Positions 25,931 to 34,415 of a stretch of 64,000 nucleotides of DNA are shown here, piece by piece. The notes below the pieces were generated by a model. It was not told the origin of the DNA. It saw nothing but the letters and a program-made list of their open reading frames with translations, and did not search any database. Position 1 is the stretch's first letter. Each line of letters starts with the position of its first letter. The DNA is from Hyphomonas sp. (GTDB taxonomy: Bacteria; Pseudomonadota; Alphaproteobacteria; Caulobacterales; Hyphomonadaceae), in the NCBI RefSeq assembly GCF_022844445.1, contig NZ_JALHLS010000001.1:372001-436000 (forward strand). The letters run 5' to 3'. The position numbers and the translations under genes are program-made.

Positions 25931-27169
25931 ATGAGTGAAACGGGATCTGGCCTTCCTCCTGAAATTGAACTGGCCGTCATCGGCGCCGGCCCGGTAGGTA
26001 CGTCGCTGGCAATCCTCGCGGCGCAGGCGGGTTTCCGTGTGACGCTGATCGACGGGCGCCCCGCGTCTGGCGCAAATGCAACAGATACAAGGACGTTTGC
26101 TATCGTCCGCGGAAGCTGGCGGCTGCTACGGGCAACCGGAATCGGCGCGGAGCTTGCCCCCCACATCACGCCCCTCAACGGGCTCGACGCGGAAGACGGT
26201 GGCACGCATTGGTTCGGGGCGCCTCACGCCGCCTTCTCCACCGAAGATCTGGACGCCGGCGACGCGGGCGAACCGCTGGGCCAGATGGTGCCGGCGGGGG
26301 CCCTTCAGGCCGCGCTGGACCGGCGCGCCGGCGAGACACCCGGCCTGACCTGGCTGCGCGGTGCCCGGTTTTCGGGCATGGAAACAGGACCTGCGGGGGC
26401 CACAATCCACCTGGAACAAGGCGCCGTGATCCGCACAGGTCTGGTCGCGGCATGCGACGGGATCAACTCGCCAGTGCGCCAGTCGCTGGGCCTGAAGACA
26501 GAGGGTCGCAACTACGGCAAATCCGTCTTCGCGGCAGATGTCAGCCTTGACCGGCCGCATGGCGGCATCGCTCGCCAGCTGTTCACGCCGGAAGGCCCCT
26601 TCGCCACCTTGCCCCTGCCGGGCAACCGGGCGAACCTTGCCTGGTATATGAAATCCGGCGCCGCGGAGACGCTGGCAAAACTGCCAAAGGAGACAATCGA
26701 AGCAGAGCTGAATGCGCGGTTTGCCGGCTTTGCAGGCGAGATGCGTCTCGACGGCCCTCCCCTCTCCTACCCGCTGGTAATGCAGATTTCAGAGAAGATG
26801 GCGGGGCCGCGCACGGCGTTGCTGGGGGATGCCGCGCGCCGGATCAACCCGCTGGCGGGACAGGGCCTCAACCTCGGCTTCAAGGATGTGGGCGCGCTGG
26901 TCGACGTTATGACCGAGGCCCGCGAGACCGGCCTTGATCCGGGCAGCGACACCGTGCTCGCGCGTTACCAGGAATGGCGCCGGTTCGATTCCGCGGCAAC
27001 GGCGATGACGATGGACCTCATTGACCGGGCTTTTTCGAACGACAATGCACTTCTGAAGCCCTTGCGCGGCCTGGCCCTGATTGCTGCAAACCGGATTGCA
27101 CCGCTGCGCCGGGCGCTGGCGCGGCAGGCGAGCGCGGATCAGGATCATCTGCCGAGCTTGATGCGGTAG
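25931..27169 (+). CDS. FAD-dependent monooxygenase of the UbiH/UbiF (ubiquinone hydroxylase) family
   Basis: A 412-residue flavoprotein hydroxylase. FAD-binding motifs are AVIGAGPVGTSLAILAAQAG (residues ~15-35), DTRTFAIVRGSWRLL, and the second FAD/NAD motif GDAARRINPLAGQGLNLGF near residue 297. Members hydroxylate the aromatic ring of ubiquinone precursors in the inner membrane. Which ring position it acts on (UbiH, UbiF, UbiL type) cannot be read here. ATG 25931 is chosen because upstream codons show no family resemblance. Confidence 0.88.
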   Translation: MSETGSGLPPEIELAVIGAGPVGTSLAILAAQAGFRVTLIDGRPASGANATDTRTFAIVRGSWRLLRATGIGAELAPHITPLNGLDAEDGGTHWFGAPHAAFSTEDLDAGDAGEPLGQMVPAGALQAALDRRAGETPGLTWLRGARFSGMETGPAGATIHLEQGAVIRTGLVAACDGINSPVRQSLGLKTEGRNYGKSVFAADVSLDRPHGGIARQLFTPEGPFATLPLPGNRANLAWYMKSGAAETLAKLPKETIEAELNARFAGFAGEMRLDGPPLSYPLVMQISEKMAGPRTALLGDAARRINPLAGQGLNLGFKDVGALVDVMTEARETGLDPGSDTVLARYQEWRRFDSAATAMTMDLIDRAFSNDNALLKPLRGLALIAANRIAPLRRALARQASADQDHLPSLMR

Positions 27170-27234
27170 GCAGCGTTTGTTGCAGCGTAGGCGTTGCCTG
27201 CCCCCCAAGGAAAAGTCGAAAAATGGGCACCGCA

Positions 27235-27256
27235 GCGCTGACATCCATGTCAGCGC
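27235..27256. repeat. Perfect palindrome between convergent genes
   Basis: GCGCTGACAT and ATGTCAGCGC form perfect 10-base arms around CC. It sits between the convergent monooxygenase (ends 27169) and DUF971 gene (ends 27345). There is no strong T-run on either side (minus has a late ATTTTTC), so it may be a weak bidirectional terminator or a protein-binding site. Confidence 0.5.
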
Positions 27257-27344
27257 CCCTCCCCCCTGCTGCCTGTTCGAAAAGTCGCATTCCGATTTCT
27301 GACCCTCTGAAGCCCCGCGAGCGGCAGAGAGGTTCAAGCACGGC

Positions 27345-27650
27345 TTAATCCCCGACCGTCAGGGCCCGGATTATGTTCCAGGTATAAAGGCCGCTGGAAT
27401 GGCCGTCGGAGAAGAAAAGGCGTACGGCGTAGCGGCCGACCGGTTCGGCCTTCAGCACCCGGATGTCATCCGGCACGGGGGCCTGCGCCGGCTTCGGCCC
27501 GCGGCCATGGCCCTGAACTTCCGCAGACGGACTTTCCTCTCGCAATCGCTTATAGGCGACGCTGCCGGACGTGCCGTCATCAAACTCGGCGAAGAGCTCC
27601 TGCGCTGCGGCGCGGAAGGTGAGACGGGCGGGCCAGGCGGAGGCGGTCAT
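27345..27650 (-). CDS. DUF971 (gamma-butyrobetaine hydroxylase-like N-terminal) protein
   Basis: A 101-residue protein with the DUF971 pattern: [39 protein letters not shown] and a C-terminal [15 protein letters not shown]. The fold occurs alone in bacteria or fused to Fe-S assembly factors; a role in Fe-S cluster handling has been suggested for the family. Its start overlaps the Trm112-like gene by four bases (ATGA). Confidence 0.9.
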   Translation of the reverse strand: MTASAWPARLTFRAAAQELFAEFDDGTSGSVAYKRLREESPSAEVQGHGRGPKPAQAPVPDDIRVLKAEPVGRYAVRLFFSDGHSSGLYTWNIIRALTVGD

Positions 27651-27922
27651 GTCCCCTCCCCCGTTTCTGGCCCTTCTTCGGGCATTTCCGGAGATCCACC
27701 GGAGAGATCCGGCAGCTCATCCATGTCCCGCGCCTCCTCTTCCAGCATGATCGGAATGCCGCCGCGGATCGGATAGGCGAGGCGCGCCGTTCTTGAGATC
27801 AGCTCATTCGCTGCGCGGTCATAAACCAGCGGCTGGCGCGTGACGGGACAGATCAGGATTTCGAGGAGGCGCGGGTCAACGCCGTTGGGCGTAAATTCGG
27901 CGGGCGGGTCATGGTCGGGCAT
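27647..27922 (-). CDS. Trm112/YcaR-family protein
   Basis: A 91-residue Trm112-like protein: [39 protein letters not shown]. Only one Cys of the zinc-ribbon pair is present (LICP), as in other bacterial members. Eukaryotic Trm112 activates methyltransferases; the bacterial role is poorly defined. Overlaps DUF971 by four bases and follows the Lon-N gene by 8 bases. Confidence 0.9.
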   Translation of the reverse strand: MPDHDPPAEFTPNGVDPRLLEILICPVTRQPLVYDRAANELISRTARLAYPIRGGIPIMLEEEARDMDELPDLSGGSPEMPEEGPETGEGT

Positions 27923-27930
27923 GGCAGGCT

Positions 27931-28575
27931 CTATTGCACGGGGCCGGTATCATCGCCACTGCCGCCGATCTCCAGCAGCGCGATCAGCACCCGGGCGCGG
28001 TCGCCCAGCGACACCGCCTCGAGCAAGGCCTGCTTTTCTGCCGGAGCGAAGGGACAACCCGCTGCCAGCGCATGGACGAGGGTTTCGATCGGCGCGTCCT
28101 CGACGGCTGACCAGTCGGCCTGCAGGCCGAGAGCGCTGGTGTAGGTGCGCAGCGCCCGGACAAGTTCGGCGCGTTCCGGCAGGCCGGTTTCGGGCGCGGC
28201 GTGCAGGTCGCCGGCGAATTCATCCCAGCCGGCCCGCACCTGGCGGTAGGGCAAAATGGCATCGAGTTCGCGGGTGACAGCGAAACGGCAGACGCCTGAA
28301 AGCGTGACAAGATAACGCCCATCTTCGGTTTCGCTGTAGCGGGTGATACGCCCGGCGCAGCCGACACGGGCGAGATTGGGCCGGTCGCGCGGGCCGCCGA
28401 GAGACTGGATCATGCCGATGATCCGCTCGCTTCGCATCGCGTCGTCGAACATGTTGAGGTAGCGCGGTTCGAAGATGTTCAGCGGCAATTCCCAGCGCGG
28501 GAACAGCATCGCGCCCGGCAGCGGGAACACAGGGATCACATCCGGCAATTCAGTCGTCTTGTGGTAATGCACCAT
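27931..28575 (-). CDS. LON peptidase substrate-binding-domain protein
   Basis: A 214-residue protein made only of the Lon N-terminal (LAN) domain: [34 protein letters not shown], and [17 protein letters not shown]. No ATPase or protease domain follows, so it is not a protease itself. The start at 28575 is supported by AAGGA 7-8 bases upstream. Part of a minus-strand run thioredoxin - LonN - Trm112 - DUF971 that is often found together in alphaproteobacteria. Confidence 0.92.
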   Translation of the reverse strand: MVHYHKTTELPDVIPVFPLPGAMLFPRWELPLNIFEPRYLNMFDDAMRSERIIGMIQSLGGPRDRPNLARVGCAGRITRYSETEDGRYLVTLSGVCRFAVTRELDAILPYRQVRAGWDEFAGDLHAAPETGLPERAELVRALRTYTSALGLQADWSAVEDAPIETLVHALAAGCPFAPAEKQALLEAVSLGDRARVLIALLEIGGSGDDTGPVQ

Positions 28576-28647
28576 CGCTTGTCCTTCCGGAAATGCCGGG
28601 CGCGTCCGTCTGGCCGCCTGAGGAGACAAAGTGGAGCAATCCTGCGA

Positions 28648-29535
28648 TCAGGCAAACATCAGCGAAGCGAGCCGCCGGCGGCCTTCGATCGTGACAGGGT
28701 CCGTCGCCCCGGCGGCTTCGAAGACCTGCAGGAGTTTCGTCTTTGCTTTTCCGTCTTCCCAGCCAAGCTTGGCGGAGAGGATGATCAGCAGGTGGTCAGC
28801 GGCGTCCTTGTAACGGCCCGCGGCGGCGTATTGTTCCGCCAGCTCGTAGCGTTTCGCATGGTCGCCGGGATTGGCACTGACGGCAGAGACGGCGGCATCA
28901 AGCTCGGTCGGCGCGGGCGCGTCGGCGGCCATCTCGATGGCGAGGCGGACCCCCTTGACGATGCTTTCGTTGCGCCTTGCTTCCGGCACGAGATCAAGCG
29001 TTGCGAGGGCGCGCGCCGTGTCGCCGTTGGCGAGGTAGCAGCGCGCCAGGCCGGCGATGGCGGCGGTGTTGCCTTCGTCTTCCTGAATGATGGCGGCGTA
29101 GATTTCGGCGGCGAGCGCAATGTCACCAGCCTGGCTGGCGGCCTCCGCCTGGGCGAGCGCTTCGGCGATGACCTGCGCGCTGTCGGTGCCGCCGAGCAAG
29201 CGCTCGACGAAGGCTGAGACCTGCGATTCCGGCAGGGCGCCCATGAAGCCGTCTACCGGGCGGCCCTTGTGGAAGGCGTAGACCGCCGGGATGGACCGGA
29301 CGCCGAGCTGACCAGCATAGGCCTGGTGTTCCTCGGTGTTGATCTTCACGAGCTTTACCGCGCCCTTCTTGTTCTCGACGACCTTCTCGAGGATCGGACC
29401 GAGGGTGCGGCACGGACCGCACCAGGGTGCCCAGAAATCGACGATGACGGGCTGGGTCATGGAGGCTTCGACAACATCGGCCATGAAGCCGGCATCGGTG
29501 CCTTCGAGGGTGTGCTGGAGACCTGCTGTGGCCAT
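28648..29535 (-). CDS. Thioredoxin-TPR co-chaperone (CnoX/YbbN-like)
   Basis: A 295-residue protein. Residues ~10-110 are a thioredoxin domain with the CGPC active site in DFWAPWCGPCRTLGPILE, and the rest consists of TPR-like helices (ALAQAEAASQAGDIALAAEIY, YLANGDTARALATLD). This is the CnoX/YbbN architecture; E. coli CnoX is a chaperedoxin working with GroEL. The Caulobacter homolog keeps a CxxC, as here. Start at 29535 fits MATAGLQHTLEGTD. Diverges from lolA. Confidence 0.9.
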   Translation of the reverse strand: MATAGLQHTLEGTDAGFMADVVEASMTQPVIVDFWAPWCGPCRTLGPILEKVVENKKGAVKLVKINTEEHQAYAGQLGVRSIPAVYAFHKGRPVDGFMGALPESQVSAFVERLLGGTDSAQVIAEALAQAEAASQAGDIALAAEIYAAIIQEDEGNTAAIAGLARCYLANGDTARALATLDLVPEARRNESIVKGVRLAIEMAADAPAPTELDAAVSAVSANPGDHAKRYELAEQYAAAGRYKDAADHLLIILSAKLGWEDGKAKTKLLQVFEAAGATDPVTIEGRRRLASLMFA

Positions 29536-29743
29536 AGGGCGTGTCCTTGGAGTGTCCTGAGCAAACCCGTGATCAGGCTTGCGATTCAGGCCGCAAGATG
29601 GGATCTCGCCGGAAAATCTGCAAGCTGGAGCCTGACGGGCGCGACGTTTCGCATAAACGCCGGCCAACCGCCCTGTTTAGGCCGGGTTCAGACGCCTACC
29701 TGTAGACCGTGGCCCGAGGTCAACAAACAAGGAGACCGCAGAC

Positions 29744-30400
29744 ATGATGAACCTGATCGCGAGCATCAGTGCCGCCGCCCTGATCATGGGCGCCCCACTG
29801 ACCATCGGCCTCAAACAGGCCCCGGCCTCGCCCGCCGTGTCGACCCCTGCCGCCGCGCCGATGACGGCCGCGGAGCGCAGCCGGATTCTAAAGACCGCCG
29901 CGGCCTCGCTGGCTGCCGTAAAGACGGCACGCGGCAATTTCGAGCAGTATTCGCCGGACGGGTCCTTCTCGACCGGCCAGTTCGCCCTGTCGCGCCCCGG
30001 CAAGGTGCGCTTCGACTATGACGACCCGGTGCCGCTGGTGCTGGTGGCGGACGGCACGACCGTAGCCATCCAGGACTCCGATCTTGAGACGACCGACCGC
30101 GTGCCGTTGTCCTCGACGCCCCTGTCGCTGCTCCTCTCGGACAAGCTGGACTTCGAAAAGCAGGCCGAAGTGATCGACGTGCGCCGGACGGGCGACAGGA
30201 CGAACATCACGGTGCGCGACAAGTCCGGCGAGATGGACGGCACACTGACGGTGGTGCTGGCGAACTCGGACAATGCGCTGACGGGCTGGCGGACGGTGGA
30301 CGCAAATGGCGGACGTACGTCGGTGATGCTGTCGGACGTCGAAACCGGCGCCAAGCTGAACCCGCGCCTGTTTGTCCTGCGTGACTTCGACAACCGCTGA
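29744..30400 (+). CDS. lolA: Outer-membrane lipoprotein carrier protein LolA
   Basis: A 218-residue periplasmic protein with an N-terminal signal sequence, then the LolA fold: VKTARGNFEQYSPDGSFSTG, FALSRPGKVRFDYDDPVPLV, VLVADGTTVAIQD and PLSLLLSD. LolA ferries lipoproteins from LolCDE to the outer membrane. AAGGAG precedes the ATG pair at 29744. It lies between the thioredoxin gene and a candidate structured RNA. Confidence 0.93.
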   Translation: MMNLIASISAAALIMGAPLTIGLKQAPASPAVSTPAAAPMTAAERSRILKTAAASLAAVKTARGNFEQYSPDGSFSTGQFALSRPGKVRFDYDDPVPLVLVADGTTVAIQDSDLETTDRVPLSSTPLSLLLSDKLDFEKQAEVIDVRRTGDRTNITVRDKSGEMDGTLTVVLANSDNALTGWRTVDANGGRTSVMLSDVETGAKLNPRLFVLRDFDNR

Positions 30401-30429
30401 AGCGGCCTGAGGGAATTACGCCCAATTAA

Positions 30430-30458
30430 CTTGCGAATCCCGGGGCGAGTGACATTAT
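30430..30458 (+). promoter_or_regulatory. Predicted promoter of a structured RNA
   Basis: CTTGCG (30430-30435) and CATTAT (30453-30458), 17 bp apart, resemble an alphaproteobacterial housekeeping promoter and lie directly upstream of the hairpin-rich stretch. Confidence 0.45.
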
Positions 30459-30464
30459 TGCCAC

Positions 30465-30637
30465 TATCGGCGGTCAAGAAAAATCCGCGCAGCATCGACC
30501 CCCCGCTGCGAACCCTTTTCGGATCGTCGAAGCCGGAAGCAAGTTCCCGGTACATAAACGGCGTTCCTTGAAACGTCCGGCGCGCCCGAACTCCCCGCGT
30601 TCGGGCGCGTTGCCGTTTCAGGGGCACGCGTTTTTTT
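30465..30637 (+). ncRNA. Candidate structured small RNA (~170 nt)
   Basis: The 304-base lolA-xthA gap contains ordered hairpins: CGCAGC/GCTGCG (30488-30510), CCGGAA/TTCCCGG (about 30533-30550), and a long two-part stem in which CGCGCCCGAA (30581-30590) pairs perfectly with TTCGGGCGCG (30600-30609) and, outside it, CCTTGAAACG (30566-30575) pairs with CGTTTCAGGG (30614-30623). Seven T follow (30631-30637). A plausible promoter lies upstream and no ORF fits. Size is compatible with 6S RNA, but I cannot confirm its consensus; a plain sRNA or an xthA leader remain possible. Confidence 0.5.
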
Positions 30638-30704
30638 GGGTTTTTCCTGGCGAAACAGCCTGAACCGGGTTTCACTTTCCCGAGCGCAGCTCTAGTCAGG
30701 CTGG

Positions 30705-31514
30705 ATGCCGAAGCCCATCAAGATCGTCAGCTGGAACATCAACTCAGTGCGCCTGCGCGCGCCGAATATCGAAGGCTTTGTGGCCGCCGAAAAGCCGGAC
30801 GTGATCTGCCTTCAGGAAACAAAGTGCCAGGACGCTGAGTTTCCGCTGAAGGTGTTCAAGGAAATGGGCTTTGGCCACGTGCTGATGCGCGGCCAGCGCG
30901 GCGGACATGCGGGCGTGGCGATTGCCTCGCGCACGCCGCTGGAGGCTGCCGAGACGCCGGACCTCTGCCGCGAGGGGCACGCACGCTGCATCGCGGCGCG
31001 CCACAAGTCGGGCCTGGAGATCCACAATATCTACCTGCCGGCCGGCGGCGATGTGCCGGATGCGGCAGTGAACGACAAGTTTGCCCACAAGCTCGATTTC
31101 CTCGACCGGCTGGGGCCGGGCTACAAGAAGCTGAAGAAAGGCGTGCCGCGCCTTCTGGTCGGCGACCTGAACGTGGCGCCGCATGAGAACGATGTGTGGT
31201 CGCACAAGCAGCTGCTCGGCATCGTTTCGCACACACCGGAAGAAACCGAGCGGCTGGAGGATGGGCGGAAAGTCGCCGGGTTCGCGGACATCGGACGTCT
31301 CGCCGTGCCTGCGGAGCAAAAACTCTATACCTGGTGGAGCTACCGCGCGGCGGACTGGGCGGCCGCCAACAAGGGCCGGCGGCTCGACCATATCTGGGCC
31401 AGCAAGGAAGCGCTGGAAGACACGAAGGTGGAGAGCTACCGCGTCCACCTTGCCTGGCGCGGTGGCTGGAAACCGTCGGACCATGCGCCGATCAGCGTTC
31501 AGGTCAGCGTCTGA
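30705..31514 (+). CDS. xthA: Exodeoxyribonuclease III
   Basis: A 269-residue AP endonuclease/3'-exonuclease for base-excision repair. Motifs: SWNINSVRLRAPNI, DVICLQETKCQD (metal Glu), GDLNVAPHENDVW (catalytic Asp/Asn), RRLDHIWAS and KPSDHAPI (catalytic His). Length is standard for XthA. It follows the structured RNA and precedes a secreted protein of unknown role. Confidence 0.96.
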   Translation: MPKPIKIVSWNINSVRLRAPNIEGFVAAEKPDVICLQETKCQDAEFPLKVFKEMGFGHVLMRGQRGGHAGVAIASRTPLEAAETPDLCREGHARCIAARHKSGLEIHNIYLPAGGDVPDAAVNDKFAHKLDFLDRLGPGYKKLKKGVPRLLVGDLNVAPHENDVWSHKQLLGIVSHTPEETERLEDGRKVAGFADIGRLAVPAEQKLYTWWSYRAADWAAANKGRRLDHIWASKEALEDTKVESYRVHLAWRGGWKPSDHAPISVQVSV

Positions 31515-31530
31515 GTCTCTTCTGCCGGAG

Positions 31531-31559
31531 TTGACAGATTCACGCGTGTACGGAATGTT
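31531..31559 (+). promoter_or_regulatory. Predicted promoter for the secreted protein gene at 31596
   Basis: A perfect TTGACA (31531-31536) stands 17 bp before AATGTT (31554-31559), a weak -10. It is ~37 bases from the ATG at 31596. Confidence 0.4.
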
Positions 31560-31595
31560 TCCGGTGGTTCAGACGCTCGGGCAGGAACAACAGTC

Positions 31596-32348
31596 ATGCG
31601 GCGGCGACGCGTTTCCTGCTTGTTGGTCCTGCTAGCCATGATCTCCGGAGCAGCCGGCGCAGAGACCCTTCAGGCCCGGTGCAAAGTTGACCGTACGATC
31701 GACATGAGTGTCTCGCCTCAGAAGGTTGAGCCGCAACCGGAGACTATCCGCGACCGCTCCGAGTTCGATTGGGTTTTCGCCTACGATCTTGAACTCGGCA
31801 GGCTGTGCCAGGTCGCCATGGAGGGCATCTGCCTGATGACATCAGACGATGTTACCGCCAATGCCGCCGGTGACATCAAGGGCACCACGACCGCCTTTTC
31901 GTCTGGAGAAATCGGGAACCTGATCCTGTCGCCGTCGCGCGGAAACTGGGTCTACCAGTCAAAACTGAAGCAGACCTTGGGCAAGGCGGGCGATTGCACC
32001 GTCACTCCGGCAGACCGGCAACAGGTGGCCCTGCTTTTCCGCGATCCGGCCCGCGACATCGACCTTCTTTGCGCGGGCCGACTGAGCACCGAGGCGCAGA
32101 TTCTCCAGTCACTCGGCCGGGACCCGACAGGCGGAGAAGCGTACCGGGCCGAAAAGCTCTCGCAGGCCCAGAACATCATGGCCATCGCCGTCTCGCTTCT
32201 CGATCGCACCGGCAACCGCGGATACGGGCGCGACGAATCCGTTCTGGCCGCCCAGACCGAATCGCAGGCGTACGCGCAACGAAGCGATGGCGAGCGCCAG
32301 AGAGACTTTGCCGAGTGCGCGGCACGTCTTCAGGAAATGAGCCAATAA
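31596..32348 (+). CDS. Hypothetical secreted protein
   Basis: A 250-residue protein with a signal peptide (VSCLLVLLAMISGAAGA). The mature part has six Cys (ARCKV, RLCQV, GICLM, GDCTV, LLCAG, AECAA), likely disulfides, and no recognised enzyme motif; the second half is helical. No family was identified. It lies between xthA and the response regulator, in its own transcription unit. Confidence 0.7.
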   Translation: MRRRRVSCLLVLLAMISGAAGAETLQARCKVDRTIDMSVSPQKVEPQPETIRDRSEFDWVFAYDLELGRLCQVAMEGICLMTSDDVTANAAGDIKGTTTAFSSGEIGNLILSPSRGNWVYQSKLKQTLGKAGDCTVTPADRQQVALLFRDPARDIDLLCAGRLSTEAQILQSLGRDPTGGEAYRAEKLSQAQNIMAIAVSLLDRTGNRGYGRDESVLAAQTESQAYAQRSDGERQRDFAECAARLQEMSQ

Positions 32349-32441
32349 GGCGTATCGGCTGGGCACCCCTGAGTAGCGCCGAAGCGTTCGGGCTCCCTCC
32401 GTCAGATTGCTGCGCGGCCGCCCGTGCGTACAGAGCGAAAA

Positions 32442-33128
32442 TCAGACCTGCAGCCGATACCCGCCGGGGTCGGTCATCAGCAGGCGCGCATTGCCGGGAT
32501 CGGGCTCGACCTTCTGGCGCAGGCGGTAAATGTGGGTTTCCAGCGTGTGGGTCGTGACGGCCGCGTTGTAACCCCAGACTTCGGAGAGCAGTTTTTCCCG
32601 CGCCACGGCCCGGCCCCCTGCCCTGTAGAGATACTTCAGAATCTCGGTTTCCTTCTCCGTCAGCCGGATCCGCTTGCCCTCTTTCGTGCGCAGCGTCTTG
32701 GTCGAGGGGCGGAACTCGTAGGGGCCGATCTCGAACGTGGCGTCCTCGGTCTGCTCGAAGCTGCGCAACTGAGCGCGCACGCGGGCGAGCAGGACCGAGA
32801 AGGTGAAGGGCTTGGCGACGTAGTCATTGGCGCCGGCATCGAGACCCGCGACAGTGTCGGCCTCGCCGGTGCGGCCCGTCAGCATGATGATTGGCGCGCG
32901 GATGCCGGCCGCGCGCAAGCGGCGGCAGGTCTCGATGCCGTTGATGCCGGGCATGTCGACATCCAGCACGATCATGTCGACCCGCTGGGCGGCGGCGAGC
33001 GTTAGGGCCTCTTCGCCGGTGCCCGCGGCGGTGACTTCAAAGCCGTCGCTGAGATCGAACTGTTCGGCGAGCGTGTCGCGGAAATCTGGTTCGTCATCGA
33101 CGATAAGAATGTGCTTCCTGGCCGACAT
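32442..33128 (-). CDS. cenR: OmpR-family response regulator, CenR type
   Basis: A 228-residue two-component regulator. The receiver has DDEPDFRDTL (acidic pair), phospho-acceptor Asp in IVLDVDMPG (~residue 56), and KPF Lys; the winged-helix domain contains IRLTEKETEILKYLYRAGG and WGYNAAVTTHTLETHIYRLR. This C-terminal sequence closely resembles CenR, the essential cell-envelope regulator of Caulobacter, as I recall it. No histidine kinase is next to it, as is also true for Caulobacter cenK/cenR. ATG 33128 with AAGGA upstream is preferred over GTG 33131. Confidence 0.8.
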   Translation of the reverse strand: MSARKHILIVDDEPDFRDTLAEQFDLSDGFEVTAAGTGEEALTLAAAQRVDMIVLDVDMPGINGIETCRRLRAAGIRAPIIMLTGRTGEADTVAGLDAGANDYVAKPFTFSVLLARVRAQLRSFEQTEDATFEIGPYEFRPSTKTLRTKEGKRIRLTEKETEILKYLYRAGGRAVAREKLLSEVWGYNAAVTTHTLETHIYRLRQKVEPDPGNARLLMTDPGGYRLQV

Positions 33129-33245
33129 CACGAAATTCCTTGAACGTCTTCATGGGGTTAGAGTCGCTGCCGCTTGGCGGCGGCCGATCCGGGCTGCATA
33201 GTTCGCGGCGACACCTGACACCAATAACAATCCCGGGAGCCGATA

Positions 33246-33755
33246 CTGGCAAGCCATTTCATCGCTTTTGCCGATGGCCGCTTTGAAGGCGGAGGGTGTT
33301 TCTTTCGCTGCGCCCTAGGCAAAGGTGGGGTGAAACCGGCGGCGGACAAGCGCGAAGGCGACGGAGCCTCACCCGCAGGGGCTTGGCCAGTGCGGCGCAT
33401 TTACTTCCGGCCAGACAAGGGCCCGCCGCCGGTCACGGGCCTGCCGTTGATTAGCCTGCAGCCAGAAGATGGCTGGAGCGATGATCCTGCGGAGACGCGT
33501 TACAACCAGCTTGTCGCCCTGCCCTGCCCGGGAAGCCATGAACGTCTCTGGCGGGAAGACGGCCTCTACGACCTGATCGTGGAGCTTGGCTACAATGATG
33601 ATCCGGTGGTGGCCGGCAAGGGCAGCGCAATTTTCCTCCACATCGCGCGGCCCGGCTACTTGCCAACCGAGGGCTGCGTCGCGCTGGCAGAGGCGGACCT
33701 TCGCGAGGTGCTGCGGGCGCTGGACGGAAGATCCGTGATCGAAATCCGCAGCTAG
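33246..33755 (+). CDS. YkuD-type L,D-transpeptidase-fold protein, probable CTG start
   Basis: A ~169-residue catalytic domain: RCALGKGGVKPAADKREGDG, then IYFRPDKGPPPVTGLPL, LWREDGLYDLIVELGYNDDP and HIARPGYLPTEGCVAL with the catalytic His/Cys. The family-conserved RCALGKGG lies upstream of the first GTG (33330), so translation must begin earlier; no ATG/GTG/TTG exists after the in-frame TAA, but CTG at 33246 has GGGAG 6 bases before it. Members cross-link peptidoglycan or are periplasmic L,D-carboxypeptidases; no signal peptide is seen here, which is typical of this short cytoplasmic-looking branch. Its TAG and the yggS stop share CTAG. Confidence 0.8.
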   Translation: MASHFIAFADGRFEGGGCFFRCALGKGGVKPAADKREGDGASPAGAWPVRRIYFRPDKGPPPVTGLPLISLQPEDGWSDDPAETRYNQLVALPCPGSHERLWREDGLYDLIVELGYNDDPVVAGKGSAIFLHIARPGYLPTEGCVALAEADLREVLRALDGRSVIEIRS

Positions 33756-34411
33756 GTCCGTTCTCCGAACAGGGCCGTGCCGACCCGGACGTGGGTGGCG
33801 CCGAAACGGGCCGCAAGGGCGTAGTCGGCGCTCATGCCCATCGAGAGGATGGGCAGATTGTGCGCCCGGGCGAGCTTGGCGAGCAGCGCGAAGTGGGGAC
33901 CGGCGGGCTCACCCACAGGGGGGATGCACATCAGGCCGCTGATCTCGAGGCCTTTGCCGCGGGCATGAGCGATAAGGTCCGGCAGACCGTCCGGCGAAAC
34001 ACCCGCTTTCTGGGGTTCCTCGCCGGTGTTCACCTGGATGAGCAGACGCGGCGTGCGGCCAGTCTTTGTTATGGCAGCTGCCAGTGCGTCGGCGAGTTTC
34101 GGCCGATCGAGGGTCTGGATAACGTCGCAAAGCCGGACCGCCTCTTCGGCCTTGTTGGACTGGAGCGCTCCGATCAGGTGGAGTTCGAGGTCCGGGAAAC
34201 GTTCGCGGCGGGCCCCCCAGTGGGATAGGGCCTCTTGGGCGCGGTTTTCGCCAAAAATGCGCTGGCCGGCGGCGAGGGCTTCTTCGAGGGCGTCATCAGG
34301 CTGTGTCTTGGAAACGGCGACGAGGACGGGCGGAGGGTTCGCAGCAGCGGCCAGTTCCGTGAGGATGGCATCGCGGCGTTTGGAAAATCCGGCTTCCGGC
34401 GTATCGGTCAT
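33752..34411 (-). CDS. YggS-family PLP homeostasis protein
   Basis: A 219-residue PLP-binding TIM-barrel of the YggS/PROSC family: LVAVSKTQPDDALEEAL carries the PLP lysine (~residue 34), FGENRAQEAL follows, then HLIGALQSNKAEEAV and SMGMSADYALAARFGATHVR. It buffers pyridoxal phosphate. ATG 34411 lies 5 bases from the divergent ThiE-like gene start, so both share a compact promoterless-looking junction. Confidence 0.94.
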   Translation of the reverse strand: MTDTPEAGFSKRRDAILTELAAAANPPPVLVAVSKTQPDDALEEALAAGQRIFGENRAQEALSHWGARRERFPDLELHLIGALQSNKAEEAVRLCDVIQTLDRPKLADALAAAITKTGRTPRLLIQVNTGEEPQKAGVSPDGLPDLIAHARGKGLEISGLMCIPPVGEPAGPHFALLAKLARAHNLPILSMGMSADYALAARFGATHVRVGTALFGERT

Positions 34412-34415
34412 GTTG

